A stretch of DNA of 64,000 nucleotides from Marivibrio halodurans (GCF_017963645.1 NZ_JAGMWN010000001.1:744001-808000), one strand, 5' to 3'; positions 45,218 through 55,389 are shown, counted from the stretch's first letter. Notes: a model not told the origin generated them from the letters alone. Numbers and translations are program-made.

Positions 45218-47053
45218 TCAACCGGCCGCCGCCGCATCATCGATGAGAAGCTGCGGTTCCTCCCGCCCTTGCCAGTTATCGACCCGCACCTTGCCGGCGA
45301 GGTGGACGGGCGCGCCGCCCCGGGCGCGCAACAGCAATTCGCCCAGCGGCTGGTCCGCCGCGCGGAAGGCGATGCCCTTCACGCGCCCACCATCGCCGCC
45401 GGCGACGATCACCCGCACATGATCGCGTCCGACCACGTCCGCCTTCACGATACGGGCGTCGGTAACGGCGAAGCGCGGTTCCGCGTTGCCCGGGCCGAAG
45501 GGCTGCAACCGTTCCAGCGCGCGCGCCAGATCGACGGACGCGCCCGCCACATGCAAGGCGCCGTCGAGCGTCAGCGTCGGCACGATACCGTCGGCGCCGA
45601 CCTGATCCGCGATTCGCTCCGCCAGGAAATCCCGGAAAGCCTCCCCGCCCCCCGGCGGCACGGTGAAGCCGGCAGCCATGCGGTGCCCGCCACCGTTGGC
45701 GAGCAGCCCGGATTGTCGTGCCGCGATAACCGCCGCCCCCAGATCGACACCCTCGACCGACCGGCCCGACCCCTTGCCGACCCCCGCATCGTCCAGGGCG
45801 ACGACACAGGCCGGGCGGTTGTACCGTTCCTTGAGACGACCCGCGACGATGCCGATGACGCCCGGATGCCACCCGGGCGCGCCGGCATAGACGAGGCTCT
45901 CGCTCACCCCTTCGCCGGCCTCCACGGCCGCGATCGCCTGATCGAGGCATTCGCGCTCGATCTCCTGACGTTCCTGATTGTAGACATCGAGGCGCCGGGC
46001 CAGTTCGGCAGCCAGCCGCTCGTCCTCCGTCGCAAGGAGACGAACGCCCAGATCCGATTCCCCCACGCGCCCACCGGCATTGACCCGGGGCCCCATGAGG
46101 AAGCCCGCGTGATAGGTGCCGGGCACGCTGTCGACCCGCGCCACGTCGGCAAGCGCCCGCAGCCCCGGATTGCGACGGCCCGCCATGACCTTCAGCCCCT
46201 GCGCCACCAGCGCCCGATTGACGCCGGTCAGCGCCACCACGTCGCACACGGTGCCGAGCGCCACGATATCGAGCCATTGCATCAGGTTCGGCTCGCCCCG
46301 GCCGGCACGCTCGTACCACCCGGCCTCCCGCAATGCCTTGTTGAGGGCGACGACCAGCAGGAAGGCGACACCGACCGCCGCCATGTGTCCGTGCGGGCTG
46401 GTCTCGTCCAACCGGTTCGGATTGACGACGGCGACGGCCGGGGGAAGCGTCGGTTCCGCCACATGATGGTCGACCACGATCATGTCGAGGCCGACCGACG
46501 CCGCGTGCCCCAGCGCATCGAAGGCCGTGATGCCGCAATCGACGGTGATCGCGACATCGACGCGATGGTCCCGCCGCAGACGCTCCAACGCCGCCGCGTT
46601 CGGGCCATACCCCTCCTTCAGCCGATCCGGAATATAGGGAAACAGTTCGACGCCCAGCGCCCGGAAGAACCGGATCAGCAACGCCGAGGAGGTGGCGCCA
46701 TCCACGTCGTAATCGCCGAAGACCGCGATCCGTTCCCCGTCCCGCACCGCGCGGACGAGACGATCGACAGCCTTGTCCATGTCGAGAAGATGGAACGGAT
46801 CGGGCAGGTCCCGACGCAATGTCGGCTCAAGAAAGGCCTCGGCCTCCTCCGGCCCGATGCCGCGCGCCGCGAGCGCGCGACCCACGCTCTCCGGCAGGTC
46901 GAGGCGCTGGGACAGGGCAAGCGCACGACGCCCATCGACCGCCCGGCCTTCCCAGCGTTTGCCCGAGGCGGAGCGTTCGACGCCGAGAAAGGCGTCGCCC
47001 CGTCTTCCGGTCGGCGATTCCGACCGATCCAGCGTGAGCGCTCCGTCAGCCAA
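45218..47053 (-). CDS. recJ: Single-stranded-DNA-specific 5'-3' exonuclease RecJ
   Basis: A 611-residue DHH-family nuclease used in recombination and mismatch repair. Motifs: FGDYDVDGATS, VDCGITAFDA, VVDHHVAEP (DHH) and the DHHA1 motif GGGHRMAAG, followed by a C-terminal OB-fold domain. The start overlaps the 3' end of glpX by 8 nt, so glpX and recJ are co-translated. Confidence 0.96.
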   Translation of the reverse strand: MADGALTLDRSESPTGRRGDAFLGVERSASGKRWEGRAVDGRRALALSQRLDLPESVGRALAARGIGPEEAEAFLEPTLRRDLPDPFHLLDMDKAVDRLVRAVRDGERIAVFGDYDVDGATSSALLIRFFRALGVELFPYIPDRLKEGYGPNAAALERLRRDHRVDVAITVDCGITAFDALGHAASVGLDMIVVDHHVAEPTLPPAVAVVNPNRLDETSPHGHMAAVGVAFLLVVALNKALREAGWYERAGRGEPNLMQWLDIVALGTVCDVVALTGVNRALVAQGLKVMAGRRNPGLRALADVARVDSVPGTYHAGFLMGPRVNAGGRVGESDLGVRLLATEDERLAAELARRLDVYNQERQEIERECLDQAIAAVEAGEGVSESLVYAGAPGWHPGVIGIVAGRLKERYNRPACVVALDDAGVGKGSGRSVEGVDLGAAVIAARQSGLLANGGGHRMAAGFTVPPGGGEAFRDFLAERIADQVGADGIVPTLTLDGALHVAGASVDLARALERLQPFGPGNAEPRFAVTDARIVKADVVGRDHVRVIVAGGDGGRVKGIAFRAADQPLGELLLRARGGAPVHLAGKVRVDNWQGREEPQLLIDDAAAAG

Positions 47054-48011
47054 TCCAGTCCTTCCGGTCGAAATTATGCAGGCTTTCGATCTTACGCACC
47101 GTGCCGCTGCCCGAGCGCATCACGATCGTGTTGGTGGACGCGCCATTTCCATGAATCCGCACGCCATGGACGAGCGAGCCATCGGTGACGCCGGTCGCGG
47201 CGAAAATCACATCGCCGCTGGCCAATTCATCGAGGTTATATTTGCGGTCGAAATCGGTGATGCCGAGACGCGACGCGCGTTCGCGCTCCTCGTCCTTACG
47301 GAACAGCAGGCGCCCCTGGAACTGCCCGCCGATGCAGCGCAGCGCAGCGCAGGCCAGCACGCCTTCCGGCGCGCCGCCGGAGCCCATATAGATATCGACG
47401 CCGTTCTCTCCCTCGGTCGTCTGGATGACGCCATAGACGTCGCCGTCGCCGATCAACTGAATGCTGGCCCCGGCCTCCCGCACCGCCTTGATCAAATCGG
47501 CGTGACGCGGCCGGTCCAGGATGCAGACGGTCAGATCCTTGACCTGCTTGCCCTTGGCGTCGGCGACGTTCTTCAGGTTTTCCGCCGGGCTGTTGTCGAG
47601 ATCGACGATACCGTCCGGCAATCCGCCACCCACCGCGATCTTGTCCATATAGACGTCCGGCGCGTTCAGGAATTTACCCTTCTCCGCCAGCGCGATGACG
47701 GCGAGCGAATTCGGCAGGCCCTTGGCGCAGATCGTCGTGCCTTCCAGCGGGTCGAGGGCGATATCGACCTCCGGCCCCTCGCCGGTGCCAACCTCCTCGC
47801 CGATGAAAAGCATTGGCGCCTCGTCGCGCTCGCCCTCGCCGATGACGACGGTGCCCCGAATATTCAACCGATTGAGGGCCGAACGCATGGCGTCGACCGC
47901 CGCCTGGTCGGCCGCCTTCTCGTCGCCGTGACCGCGCCACTTAAGGGCTCCGATCGCCGCCGCCTCGGTCACGCGGGCCGCGTCCAGCACCAGATTACGA
48001 TGCATCAACAT
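47046..48011 (-). CDS. glpX: Class II fructose-1,6-bisphosphatase GlpX
   Basis: A 321-residue phosphatase. DPLEGTT (metal/phosphate site), VVIGEGERDEAPMLFIGE, and MGSGGAPEGVLACAALRCIGG are GlpX signatures. It hydrolyses fructose-1,6-bisphosphate in gluconeogenesis, and some members also act on sedoheptulose-1,7-bisphosphate. The ATG at 48011 has a GGGAGGAAG site. The order hom-glpX-recJ on one strand is common in Alphaproteobacteria. Confidence 0.95.
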   Translation of the reverse strand: MLMHRNLVLDAARVTEAAAIGALKWRGHGDEKAADQAAVDAMRSALNRLNIRGTVVIGEGERDEAPMLFIGEEVGTGEGPEVDIALDPLEGTTICAKGLPNSLAVIALAEKGKFLNAPDVYMDKIAVGGGLPDGIVDLDNSPAENLKNVADAKGKQVKDLTVCILDRPRHADLIKAVREAGASIQLIGDGDVYGVIQTTEGENGVDIYMGSGGAPEGVLACAALRCIGGQFQGRLLFRKDEERERASRLGITDFDRKYNLDELASGDVIFAATGVTDGSLVHGVRIHGNGASTNTIVMRSGSGTVRKIESLHNFDRKDWIG

Positions 48012-48132
48012 GTTGGTTCTTCCTCCCGAAACGCCCCTGTGGCCACCCACCGCGTTTAACGGGAGTCGGCCCGATTCGACAATCCCCGACCGGACCCGCC
48101 ATTCACCGGGCGACGGACGGGACCAAACGATC

Positions 48133-49431
48133 CTAGTCCCGCTCGATCCGAATGAGGGTCGGCGGTTCGACCACCGCATCCAAACCGTCGATGGCGACCA
48201 GTACCTGCTGCATCGCGGCCTCGGTGGTCTCATGCGTCGTCATGACGACATCCACCGGCTCTTCCGGGTCCCGGCCGCGTTGAATGATGGATTCCATCGA
48301 GACCGCGTTGTCCCGCAACACCGCCGTCACGTCCGCGATGACACCCGGCCGGTCGATCACGCGCAATCGAACGTAATAGGGCCCGACATGGCCGGTCATC
48401 GGCAGGCTGGCCGCCGGGGTCAAGCGCTCCGCCGGAACGCCGAAGACGGGCGCGCGCCGGCCGGCCGCGACATCCAGCACATCGGACATCACCGCCGAAG
48501 CCGTCGGCCCCGCACCGGCGCCGGCGCCTTGCAGCACGGTCGCGCCGACGAAATCGCCGAAGGTCTCGACCGCGTTGGTGACCCCCTCGATCGCGGCGAT
48601 CGGCGCCTGGACCGGAACCATGGTCGGATGGACGCGCTGGTAGATGCCGTCCTCCGTCCGTTCCGCGATGCCGAGCAACTTGATCTTGAACCCCAATTCC
48701 CGCGCGAATTCGAGGTCGAGCGGCGCGATCCGCCGAATGCCCTCGACATGGACATTCCCGAAATCGACCGCCGCGCCGAAGGCGAGGCTGGCCAGGATCG
48801 CGAGCTTGTGTGCCGCGTCGATGCCATCGACATCGAAACTCGGATCAGCCTCCGCATATCCCAATGACTGCGCTTCCTCCAGCACGTCGTCGAAGGCGCG
48901 GCCGGTCTCGCGCATCTCGGTCAGGATATAGTTGCAGGTGCCGTTCAGGATGCCGTGCACCCGGGTAAAGCGGTTGCCGGCCAGCCCCTCGCGGATCGCC
49001 TTGATGATGGGGATGCCCCCGGCGACCGCCGCCTCGTAGCCGAGCGCGACCCCCTTCTCCTCCGCCAGCCGGCCGAGCGCGGTGCCATGATGGGCGATCA
49101 ACGCCTTGTTGGCGGTGACGACATGACGTCCCGCCTCCATCGCGGCCTCGCAAACGGCCTTGGCCACGCCGTCCGAACCGCCGATCAACTCGACCACCAG
49201 ATCGCATTCGGCCTCCCTGGCCATGGCGACCGGATCGTCCCACCATTCGAAGGCGGACAGATCGACACCCCGGTCGCGCCCGCGATCGCGCGCCGAGACG
49301 GCGACGACCTCGACGCCAGCGCCCGCGCGATCCGTGAGAAGGCGGCCCTGGGCCGCGATCAGCGCGATCGTCCCGGCACCGACGGTCCCCAGGCCCGCGA
49401 TCGCCAATTTGATGGTGCGCTCAGCGGTCAT
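48133..49431 (-). CDS. hom: Homoserine dehydrogenase
   Basis: A 432-residue enzyme reducing aspartate semialdehyde to homoserine for Thr/Met synthesis. The NAD(P) fold is KLAIAGLGTVGAGTI, the catalytic region includes TANKALIAHHG, ILNGTCNYIL and AEADPSFDVDGIDAAHKL. A C-terminal ACT domain (YYVRLRVIDRPGVIADV) should confer feedback control by threonine. It lies upstream of glpX on the same strand. Confidence 0.95.
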   Translation of the reverse strand: MTAERTIKLAIAGLGTVGAGTIALIAAQGRLLTDRAGAGVEVVAVSARDRGRDRGVDLSAFEWWDDPVAMAREAECDLVVELIGGSDGVAKAVCEAAMEAGRHVVTANKALIAHHGTALGRLAEEKGVALGYEAAVAGGIPIIKAIREGLAGNRFTRVHGILNGTCNYILTEMRETGRAFDDVLEEAQSLGYAEADPSFDVDGIDAAHKLAILASLAFGAAVDFGNVHVEGIRRIAPLDLEFARELGFKIKLLGIAERTEDGIYQRVHPTMVPVQAPIAAIEGVTNAVETFGDFVGATVLQGAGAGAGPTASAVMSDVLDVAAGRRAPVFGVPAERLTPAASLPMTGHVGPYYVRLRVIDRPGVIADVTAVLRDNAVSMESIIQRGRDPEEPVDVVMTTHETTEAAMQQVLVAIDGLDAVVEPPTLIRIERD

Positions 49432-49598
49432 ACCCTGTCCCCTCTCCCGATCCGATCCAACATTTCGCCATGCCGCCCCGCGTGGCGCGCGACGAGCGGC
49501 CTTCCGTTACCCGGCACCACGGGCCGTGACAAGGGCTGTCTGGCCCGCGCACGGACTGAACACAGCCCTGCCCCATAATCGACGCACGGGTTATGCTA

Positions 49599-50846
49599 TC
49601 AGCCCGCCGTCCCGCCGGCACGGGCGGGGGCGTCCCGTTCCGTGTCCCGCGCCCCTCCGGCCAGGAAACCCTTGATGCCGCGCAGTGCCTGCCGGGTGCG
49701 GTGCGTATTCTCGACCAGGCCGAGACGGACATAGCCCTCGCCATACTCCCCGAAACCGATACCGGGCGCCACCGCGACCTTGGCGGCATCCAGCAATTGC
49801 TTCGAGAAGGCGAGCGACCCCATCGCCTCGAAGCCCGGCGGCAAGGGAGCCCACACGAACATCGTCGCCTCCGGTACCGGTACGGGCCAACCGGCCTTGG
49901 CGAGGCCCTGGCACAGGACGTCGCGACGTTCCTTATAGAGCGCGCGCACCTGATCGACGCAATCCTGCGGGCCGTTCATCGCCGCCGTCGCCGCCACCTG
50001 GATCGGCGTGAAGGCGCCATAATCGACATAGGACTTGATGCGGGCCAGCGCCGCGACCAATGCCTTGTTGCCCGCCGCGAAGCCGATCCGCCAGCCGGGC
50101 ATGGAATAGGTCTTGCTCAGCGACGTGAACTCGACCGCGATCTCCTTCGCGCCCGGAATTTGCAGCACGGAAGGCGGCGGCATGTCGCCGAAATAGATCT
50201 CCGCATAGGCGATGTCGGAGAGAATATAAATGCCATGGTGTCGGCAGAACGCGACGACCTCTCCATAGAAATCGAGATCGACGCATTGCGCCGTCGGATT
50301 CTGGGGAAAATTCAGGACGACAGCCAACGGCTTCGGTATCGAATGCGCGACCGCGCGCTCCAGCGCGGCCATGAAATTCTCGCGAAAGCTCATCGACGGA
50401 TCGCCGCCCGCCGGCAGGCTGCGGATCGCGCCGCCCGCGATGATGAAGCCGAAACTATGGATCGGATAGCAGGGATTGGGCACCAGGACGACATCGCCCG
50501 GGCTGGTGATCGCCTGGGCGAGATTGGCAAGCCCCTCCTTGGAGCCGAGGGTGACGATCGCCTCGCTCTCCGGGTCGATATCGACGCCGAAGCGACGCTC
50601 GTAATAGGCGGCGAGTGCCCGGCGTAGCCCGGGGATGCCCCGGCTCTGCGAATAGCGGTGGGTCTTGGGGTCCCGCACCGCCTCCACCAGTTTCTCGACG
50701 ATATGTGGCGGTGTCGGGCTATCCGGATTGCCCATGCCGAAATCGATGATGTCGTCACCCGCCTGGCGCATGCGCTGCTTGTGCGCGTTCACCTCCGCGA
50801 AGACATAGGGGGGAAGCCGTTTGATTCGATGAAACTGCTCGGTCAT
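49599..50846 (-). CDS. AlaC-like class I/II aminotransferase
   Basis: A 415-residue PLP enzyme starting MTEQFHRIKRLPPYVFAEVN, a signature of the AlaC/LL-DAP-aminotransferase-like group usually placed before hom. The PLP lysine is in SLSKTYSMPGWRIGF; NFPQNPTA and SDIAYAEIYFG are the PLP ring and pyridinium contacts. Likely a glutamate-pyruvate type transaminase making alanine or a related amino acid. A TTG at 50870 is an unlikely alternative start. The last 20 residues are low-complexity. Confidence 0.87.
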   Translation of the reverse strand: MTEQFHRIKRLPPYVFAEVNAHKQRMRQAGDDIIDFGMGNPDSPTPPHIVEKLVEAVRDPKTHRYSQSRGIPGLRRALAAYYERRFGVDIDPESEAIVTLGSKEGLANLAQAITSPGDVVLVPNPCYPIHSFGFIIAGGAIRSLPAGGDPSMSFRENFMAALERAVAHSIPKPLAVVLNFPQNPTAQCVDLDFYGEVVAFCRHHGIYILSDIAYAEIYFGDMPPPSVLQIPGAKEIAVEFTSLSKTYSMPGWRIGFAAGNKALVAALARIKSYVDYGAFTPIQVAATAAMNGPQDCVDQVRALYKERRDVLCQGLAKAGWPVPVPEATMFVWAPLPPGFEAMGSLAFSKQLLDAAKVAVAPGIGFGEYGEGYVRLGLVENTHRTRQALRGIKGFLAGGARDTERDAPARAGGTAG

Positions 50847-51196
50847 CGTCGTTCCGCCTCTTGGCCACAATCGCTGGCCGCTCCTATCCGAAAATCACCC
50901 TATGCACAATGCGCCGACATGGACCAATGCCGAATGCCGAAGGTTCGGTGCCTCGCCTTCGGATACCGCTTCGGACAAGCACCGCCGTGACGCATGGAAA
51001 TTCCGGATTCCTAAGCTTTTTCAACGCCAAGGTTGCTTTTTTCAATGAATTCAAAGGAAAAATCGAACCTTCGGTTGTATTGCCCCTTAATTTCCTATAG
51101 GTATATAGGGTCATTTTCAGACTAATCCGAAAGGGTCGTGACACACGTCCAGGCTCCTCTCTCACCCCCTCGCGCACTCGGTTCAAGGAGACGGTG
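50847..51196. other. Divergent regulatory region between the aminotransferase and kaiB
   Basis: About 350 nt without a supported gene. The stretch near 51010-51115 is clearly more A+T-rich than the flanks. TTGTAT and TATAGG lie 15 bp apart near 51074-51100 and could be a promoter for kaiB. Short palindromes based on CCGAA/TTCGG recur near 50935-50980 (for example CCGAAGGTTCGG). The kaiB ribosome-binding site AAGGAG is at 51185-51190. Confidence 0.45.
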
Positions 51197-51490
51197 ATGG
51201 TCGATTCACCCGCCCCAGAAATGGAGTTGCGGCTTTTCCTCGACGGGCACAATGCGCGGGCTCGCGTGACCGAGGAGACCTTGCGCGAATTGCTCGGCCA
51301 CAATTTCCCCGATCAATACCGGCTGGAGGTGATCGATATCCGCCAGAACCCCGCCGCGTTGGAAGAGGACGACGTTCTGGCGACCCCGACGCTCGTCAAG
51401 CGAACGCCACCGCCGCCTTCGCGCCTCATCGGTGATTTCTCGGACGAGCTGGCGGTGCTGCAAGTGCTGCGTCCGTCCCTGATGCGATAG
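51197..51490 (+). CDS. kaiB: Circadian-clock-type protein KaiB
   Basis: A 97-residue thioredoxin-like protein. ELRLFLDGHNARA, the LEVIDIRQNPAALEEDDVLATPTLVKR block and PPPPSRLIGDF match KaiB closely (cyanobacterial KaiB has [22 protein letters not shown]). KaiB binds phosphorylated KaiC after a fold switch. It is followed 44 nt later by kaiC, so they form an operon. No kaiA is present. The ATG at 51197 has an AAGGAG site; a GTG three bases upstream is also possible. Confidence 0.92.
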   Translation: MVDSPAPEMELRLFLDGHNARARVTEETLRELLGHNFPDQYRLEVIDIRQNPAALEEDDVLATPTLVKRTPPPPSRLIGDFSDELAVLQVLRPSLMR

Positions 51491-51534
51491 AGGCGTGCCG
51501 TACCGGCCGCGCCTATTCCGTCCCTCATGGCCCC

Positions 51535-53298
51535 ATGGGGCCGTCCGAAACGATGGAGGCGACCTTGCCCCCCAATCCCGCTTCGAGCGCACCGGAAGGT
51601 GACCCACCGACCGAGGTTCAGCGAAACCGCGTTTCCGTGACACCTTTCGGTATCCCGGGGCTCGACCAAATTCTCGGCGGTGGCTTGCCGCGCCGGCGGG
51701 CGGTCCTTGCGACGGGTGGCGCAGGATCCGGCAAGACCATTCTCGGCCTTGAGTTCCTGATCCGCGGCGCGACGCAGTTCGACGAGGCGGGCGTGCTGGT
51801 TTCCTTCGAGGAATCACGTGACGAACTGGTCGAGAATGCCGCCGGCTTCGGTTGGGACATCGAGGCGCTGGAACGCGACGGAAGCCTGCGGGTCGTCTGT
51901 ATCGACATCCAGGGGGCCGCCCAGGGGGTCGAGACCGGCAAATTCGATCTGGCCGCCCTTTCCATGCGCATCGACAATGCCGCGGCCGGCGTCAATGCCA
52001 AACGCATCGTGCTCGACGGCCTCAACAATCTGTTATCCGCCTTCCGGGACGAGCAGCAGGTGCGGACCGAATTGCTAGGGCTCTTCCGCCACTTGAAGAA
52101 CGAGGGTCTGACCATCGTCGCGACCGGCGAACGCGGCATCAACGGCGAAACGCGCCTTGGCTTCGAGGAATATCTCGCCGACGGGCTGATCGTCCTCACC
52201 CATCGTATCGACGGGCGGATCGCGAAACGGACGCTGCGCGTCGCGAAATGCCGGGGCATCGCGCATGCCACGGACGAATTCCCGATCATGCTTGGTAATT
52301 CGGGTATCGTGCTGTTCCCGATCGGTGCCGTCGACGAAGCGGACGAGTTCGCCGCCTGCGAGGAGATCATTTCCACCGGCGTACCGGGCCTCGACGCGAT
52401 GCTGGAGCCCGGCGGCTTCTACCGTGGGGGCTCGATCCTAATCGGAGGCGCCGCGGGGACCGGAAAATCCAGCCTTGGCGCGCGCTTCGTCGAAGCCGCC
52501 TGCGAGCGGGGGGAGCGGGCGATTCTCTTCTCCTTCGAGGAATCACCGGCGCAGATGGCGCGCAACATGCGCACGATAAGCATCGACCTCCAGCGCTGGA
52601 TCGACAACGGGGCCCTGGAGTGCCGAATGATCCGTCCCCAATCGGACAGCCCCGAGGCCCATCTCGCGACGATGATGGATGCCGTCCGCCGGCACGATCC
52701 GGATGTCGCGGTCCTCGACCCGATCTCGGCCCTCACCACCGTCGGCCATGATGACGAAATCCGATCCATGCTGGCGCGCATGGTCGATTTCTTCCGCGCC
52801 TCGCGTCTGACGACGATGATGACGAACCTCGCCGCGGGGGGCCGGACGGGCGAGGCCGCCGAACTCGCCGTCTCCTCGCTGGCCGACGCCTGGATCCTGG
52901 TGCGGCGGATCGAGCAGAACGCCGAGCGCAACAACATCATCCAGGTGCTCAAATCGCGCGGTATGAGCCATTCCAACAGCCTGTGCGAGTTCGATTTCAC
53001 GAAGGACGGGATCGCCGTTCGCGAAGCCTATATCGGGGTCGACGGCGTCGTGCTGGGCAGCGCCCGCCATGCGGCGGAAGCGAAGGACCGGATGCGCGCG
53101 GCCCAGCGACAAACGACGATCGACGCGAGCAAGGCGGAGCTTCAACTCCGGGAGCAGGAACTGGAGAGTCGCATCGCCGAGTTACGCCTATCGCATGAGG
53201 CGCAGACACGTCGCCTCGAAGCGGCGATCCGCGAGGCGGAGGACGCCGACGGAGCAGAGCGTGCCGCGCGCGACAAGATCGCCGACGAACGGAGCTGA
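51535..53298 (+). CDS. kaiC: KaiC-family double-ATPase with C-terminal coiled coil
   Basis: A 587-residue protein with two RecA-like domains. CI: Walker A GGAGSGKT (61-68), catalytic Glu pair E92-E93. CII: Walker A GAAGTGKS (305-312), Glu pair E335-E336. The autophosphorylation pair equivalent to Ser431-Thr432 of Synechococcus is S447-S448 (AVSSLADAW). After about residue 512 the tail is a long Arg/Glu/Ala coiled coil rather than the cyanobacterial A-loop and tail that KaiA binds. It should autophosphorylate and interact with KaiB. The ATG at 51553 is an alternative start. Confidence 0.93.
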   Translation: MGPSETMEATLPPNPASSAPEGDPPTEVQRNRVSVTPFGIPGLDQILGGGLPRRRAVLATGGAGSGKTILGLEFLIRGATQFDEAGVLVSFEESRDELVENAAGFGWDIEALERDGSLRVVCIDIQGAAQGVETGKFDLAALSMRIDNAAAGVNAKRIVLDGLNNLLSAFRDEQQVRTELLGLFRHLKNEGLTIVATGERGINGETRLGFEEYLADGLIVLTHRIDGRIAKRTLRVAKCRGIAHATDEFPIMLGNSGIVLFPIGAVDEADEFAACEEIISTGVPGLDAMLEPGGFYRGGSILIGGAAGTGKSSLGARFVEAACERGERAILFSFEESPAQMARNMRTISIDLQRWIDNGALECRMIRPQSDSPEAHLATMMDAVRRHDPDVAVLDPISALTTVGHDDEIRSMLARMVDFFRASRLTTMMTNLAAGGRTGEAAELAVSSLADAWILVRRIEQNAERNNIIQVLKSRGMSHSNSLCEFDFTKDGIAVREAYIGVDGVVLGSARHAAEAKDRMRAAQRQTTIDASKAELQLREQELESRIAELRLSHEAQTRRLEAAIREAEDADGAERAARDKIADERS

Positions 53299-53385
53299 CC
53301 GCCAAGCGCGGCGCCACACGCCGGCTTCGGCACGGGGGGAGATTGAAAAGCGGGGGATGGAGGAATATCCGGTGGAGGACATATC

Positions 53386-55389
53386 GTGATGCCCTGGCCG
53401 CGCCGTCCCCAGGGCCGGCCGAGCGGCACCCGGCAAGGCGTTCCGCCCCGTCATTACGTCCCCCAGACAGGATGGACGACATCCCACTTCGCCGTCCTCG
53501 GCGGGGCGGCCGTGCTGACGGTGGCGCTATGCTTCCTGATTGTTGCCGGTCTTTTCTGGCGTACCGGTTCCGAGAACACGCGCCAACTCCTTCGCGAGGA
53601 CGCGGCGCGCCAGTTGACGATTCTGGAGAATACGCTCGACGGTCATTTTCGTCGCGCCCATTTTCTGGCCGGGAGCCTTGCCCGTGGCGCGATCGGCGAT
53701 ATCGGCGAGACGACCGCGGACACGGCGCGTACGATCCTGATCACCGCCGTGTCTTCGACGCAAGGAATAACGGACGTCGCTTATCTCGCGCCCGACATGC
53801 GCGAACGCCGTGCCCGCATCGAAAAGAACGGGGCCGTTCGCTACCTCCTGCGCGACCGCTCCGACGCTGCGGGTTTCAAGCAGTTCACGGCCAATCTGAA
53901 GGAAGCGACGGGGACGGTTTGGCGTGGCCCTTATCTGTCCGAGACCGCAGGCACCGCGAATTTCGAGGTATGGCACCCGGTTCACCGCCGCGGCGCGTTC
54001 GTCGGGGCCTGGGGCGTCGCGATATCGCTCGCGGAGGTGTCCCGCTCGCTCGTCCGGTTCAAGCGGGCGACCGGCACCACGCCTTTCCTGCTACGCGGCC
54101 GCTACCAGGTGCTCGCGCATCCGTCCCTATCGGAACCCGCGCCGACACAAGCGCATGGCAGTCCGCTCCTATCCATCGACGCGCTGGCGGACCCGGTACT
54201 GCCATATCTCTGGGCCTCCGGTGAGCGGATTTTCGGCGATGAAACGCCGAATGATCGTGGCGGCGACCGACGAGCGGTCGCCAGAGAGGTCACGCTGGAG
54301 CGGTTCGACGGCGACACGACGCATCATCTGGCTTTGTATCGTTGGAACGATACATTGGGCCCCTCGCCATGGGTCGCGGGTCTCTGGTTCGAGGCCGATA
54401 TCTACAGCCGCTTCGACACCGCGACGCTACGCGCCCTCGGGATCGGCTTGGGGGTTACCCTGATCGCCTGCCTGCTGCTGTTGGGGAAGATCTGGTACTT
54501 CGGAACGCGGCCGGTGGAACGTGTCGCGGGCGCCGCGCGCGGCCTCGCGGACAGGCGCTTCGAGACCGACGCCCCCCTGCCCCCGAGCCACATCGCGATC
54601 TTCGATCAGCTATCCCATGCCTTCGCGCGCATCAATCGCGCGCAACGGCTGATCGAAACCTATGTTCCACGAAAGCTGATCCGCGACCTTGTCCGTTCCG
54701 AAAGGGATGCCTCTCCCGTCCTGGAAGACGATATCGCGGTGATGTTCACCGACATCGTCGGATTCTCGCGGATGTCGGAAGGCATGTCGTCGCGCGAGAT
54801 ATCCCGCACATTGAACGAGCATTTCGCGCTCCTCGGACGCGCGGTCGAGGAGACGGGCGGCACGATCGACAAATATATCGGCGACGCCCTCATGGCCTTC
54901 TGGGGCGCGCCGGAGCGGGTGGAGAACGCAGCGGAAGCCGCCTGCCGCAGCGCCCTGCGCATCGCCGAGGTCCTGGAGGCGTCGAACCGGGAGCGCGCGA
55001 ACGCCGGCAAACCCACGATAACCGTCCGCATCGGCATTCATATCGGACCCGCGATCGTCGGCGATATCGGTGCCGAGAACCGCGTGAACTACACCGTCGT
55101 CGGCGATTGCGTGAATGTCTGCAGCCGGCTCGAAAATCTGGCCTCCGACATCATCGCCAAGGGCGCCGCCACGACCCTGGTCAGCGAGGCCGTGCGGCAT
55201 GACCTGCCGGACGGTTTCGAATGCAAGGAGGTCGGCACCGCCTCGATCAAGGGGCGTCGCGGCAACATCAAGGTGTTCCTCCTGCGGTCGGGCCTGTCCG
55301 GGCGCACCGGCCCCGCCGGGGAATTCGATGAAGAACGACAACGGTCGGATCGAACCGATGACAAGGCGACACCCCGCCGGGAAATGTAA
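53386..55389 (+). CDS. Membrane-bound class III adenylate/guanylate cyclase
   Basis: A 667-residue protein. TM1 (about 35-58), a periplasmic double-CACHE-like sensor of about 290 residues, TM2 (about 350-370), a HAMP-like stretch, then a class III cyclase domain. Catalytic elements: metal Asp in FTDIVGFSRM, DKYIGDALMAFWG (Lys and second Asp), and VGDCVNVCSRLE. It should make cAMP or cGMP. A GGAGG site 7 nt before the GTG at 53386 supports that start (ATG 53389 is alternative). It lies 87 nt after kaiC on the same strand. Confidence 0.87.
   Translation: MMPWPRRPQGRPSGTRQGVPPRHYVPQTGWTTSHFAVLGGAAVLTVALCFLIVAGLFWRTGSENTRQLLREDAARQLTILENTLDGHFRRAHFLAGSLARGAIGDIGETTADTARTILITAVSSTQGITDVAYLAPDMRERRARIEKNGAVRYLLRDRSDAAGFKQFTANLKEATGTVWRGPYLSETAGTANFEVWHPVHRRGAFVGAWGVAISLAEVSRSLVRFKRATGTTPFLLRGRYQVLAHPSLSEPAPTQAHGSPLLSIDALADPVLPYLWASGERIFGDETPNDRGGDRRAVAREVTLERFDGDTTHHLALYRWNDTLGPSPWVAGLWFEADIYSRFDTATLRALGIGLGVTLIACLLLLGKIWYFGTRPVERVAGAARGLADRRFETDAPLPPSHIAIFDQLSHAFARINRAQRLIETYVPRKLIRDLVRSERDASPVLEDDIAVMFTDIVGFSRMSEGMSSREISRTLNEHFALLGRAVEETGGTIDKYIGDALMAFWGAPERVENAAEAACRSALRIAEVLEASNRERANAGKPTITVRIGIHIGPAIVGDIGAENRVNYTVVGDCVNVCSRLENLASDIIAKGAATTLVSEAVRHDLPDGFECKEVGTASIKGRRGNIKVFLLRSGLSGRTGPAGEFDEERQRSDRTDDKATPRREM

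Noticed and set aside
45269-47188. 639-codon plus-strand open frame
   Set aside because: Antisense to recJ, which has all DHH motifs. The antisense translation is Arg/Asp/Gly-rich noise.
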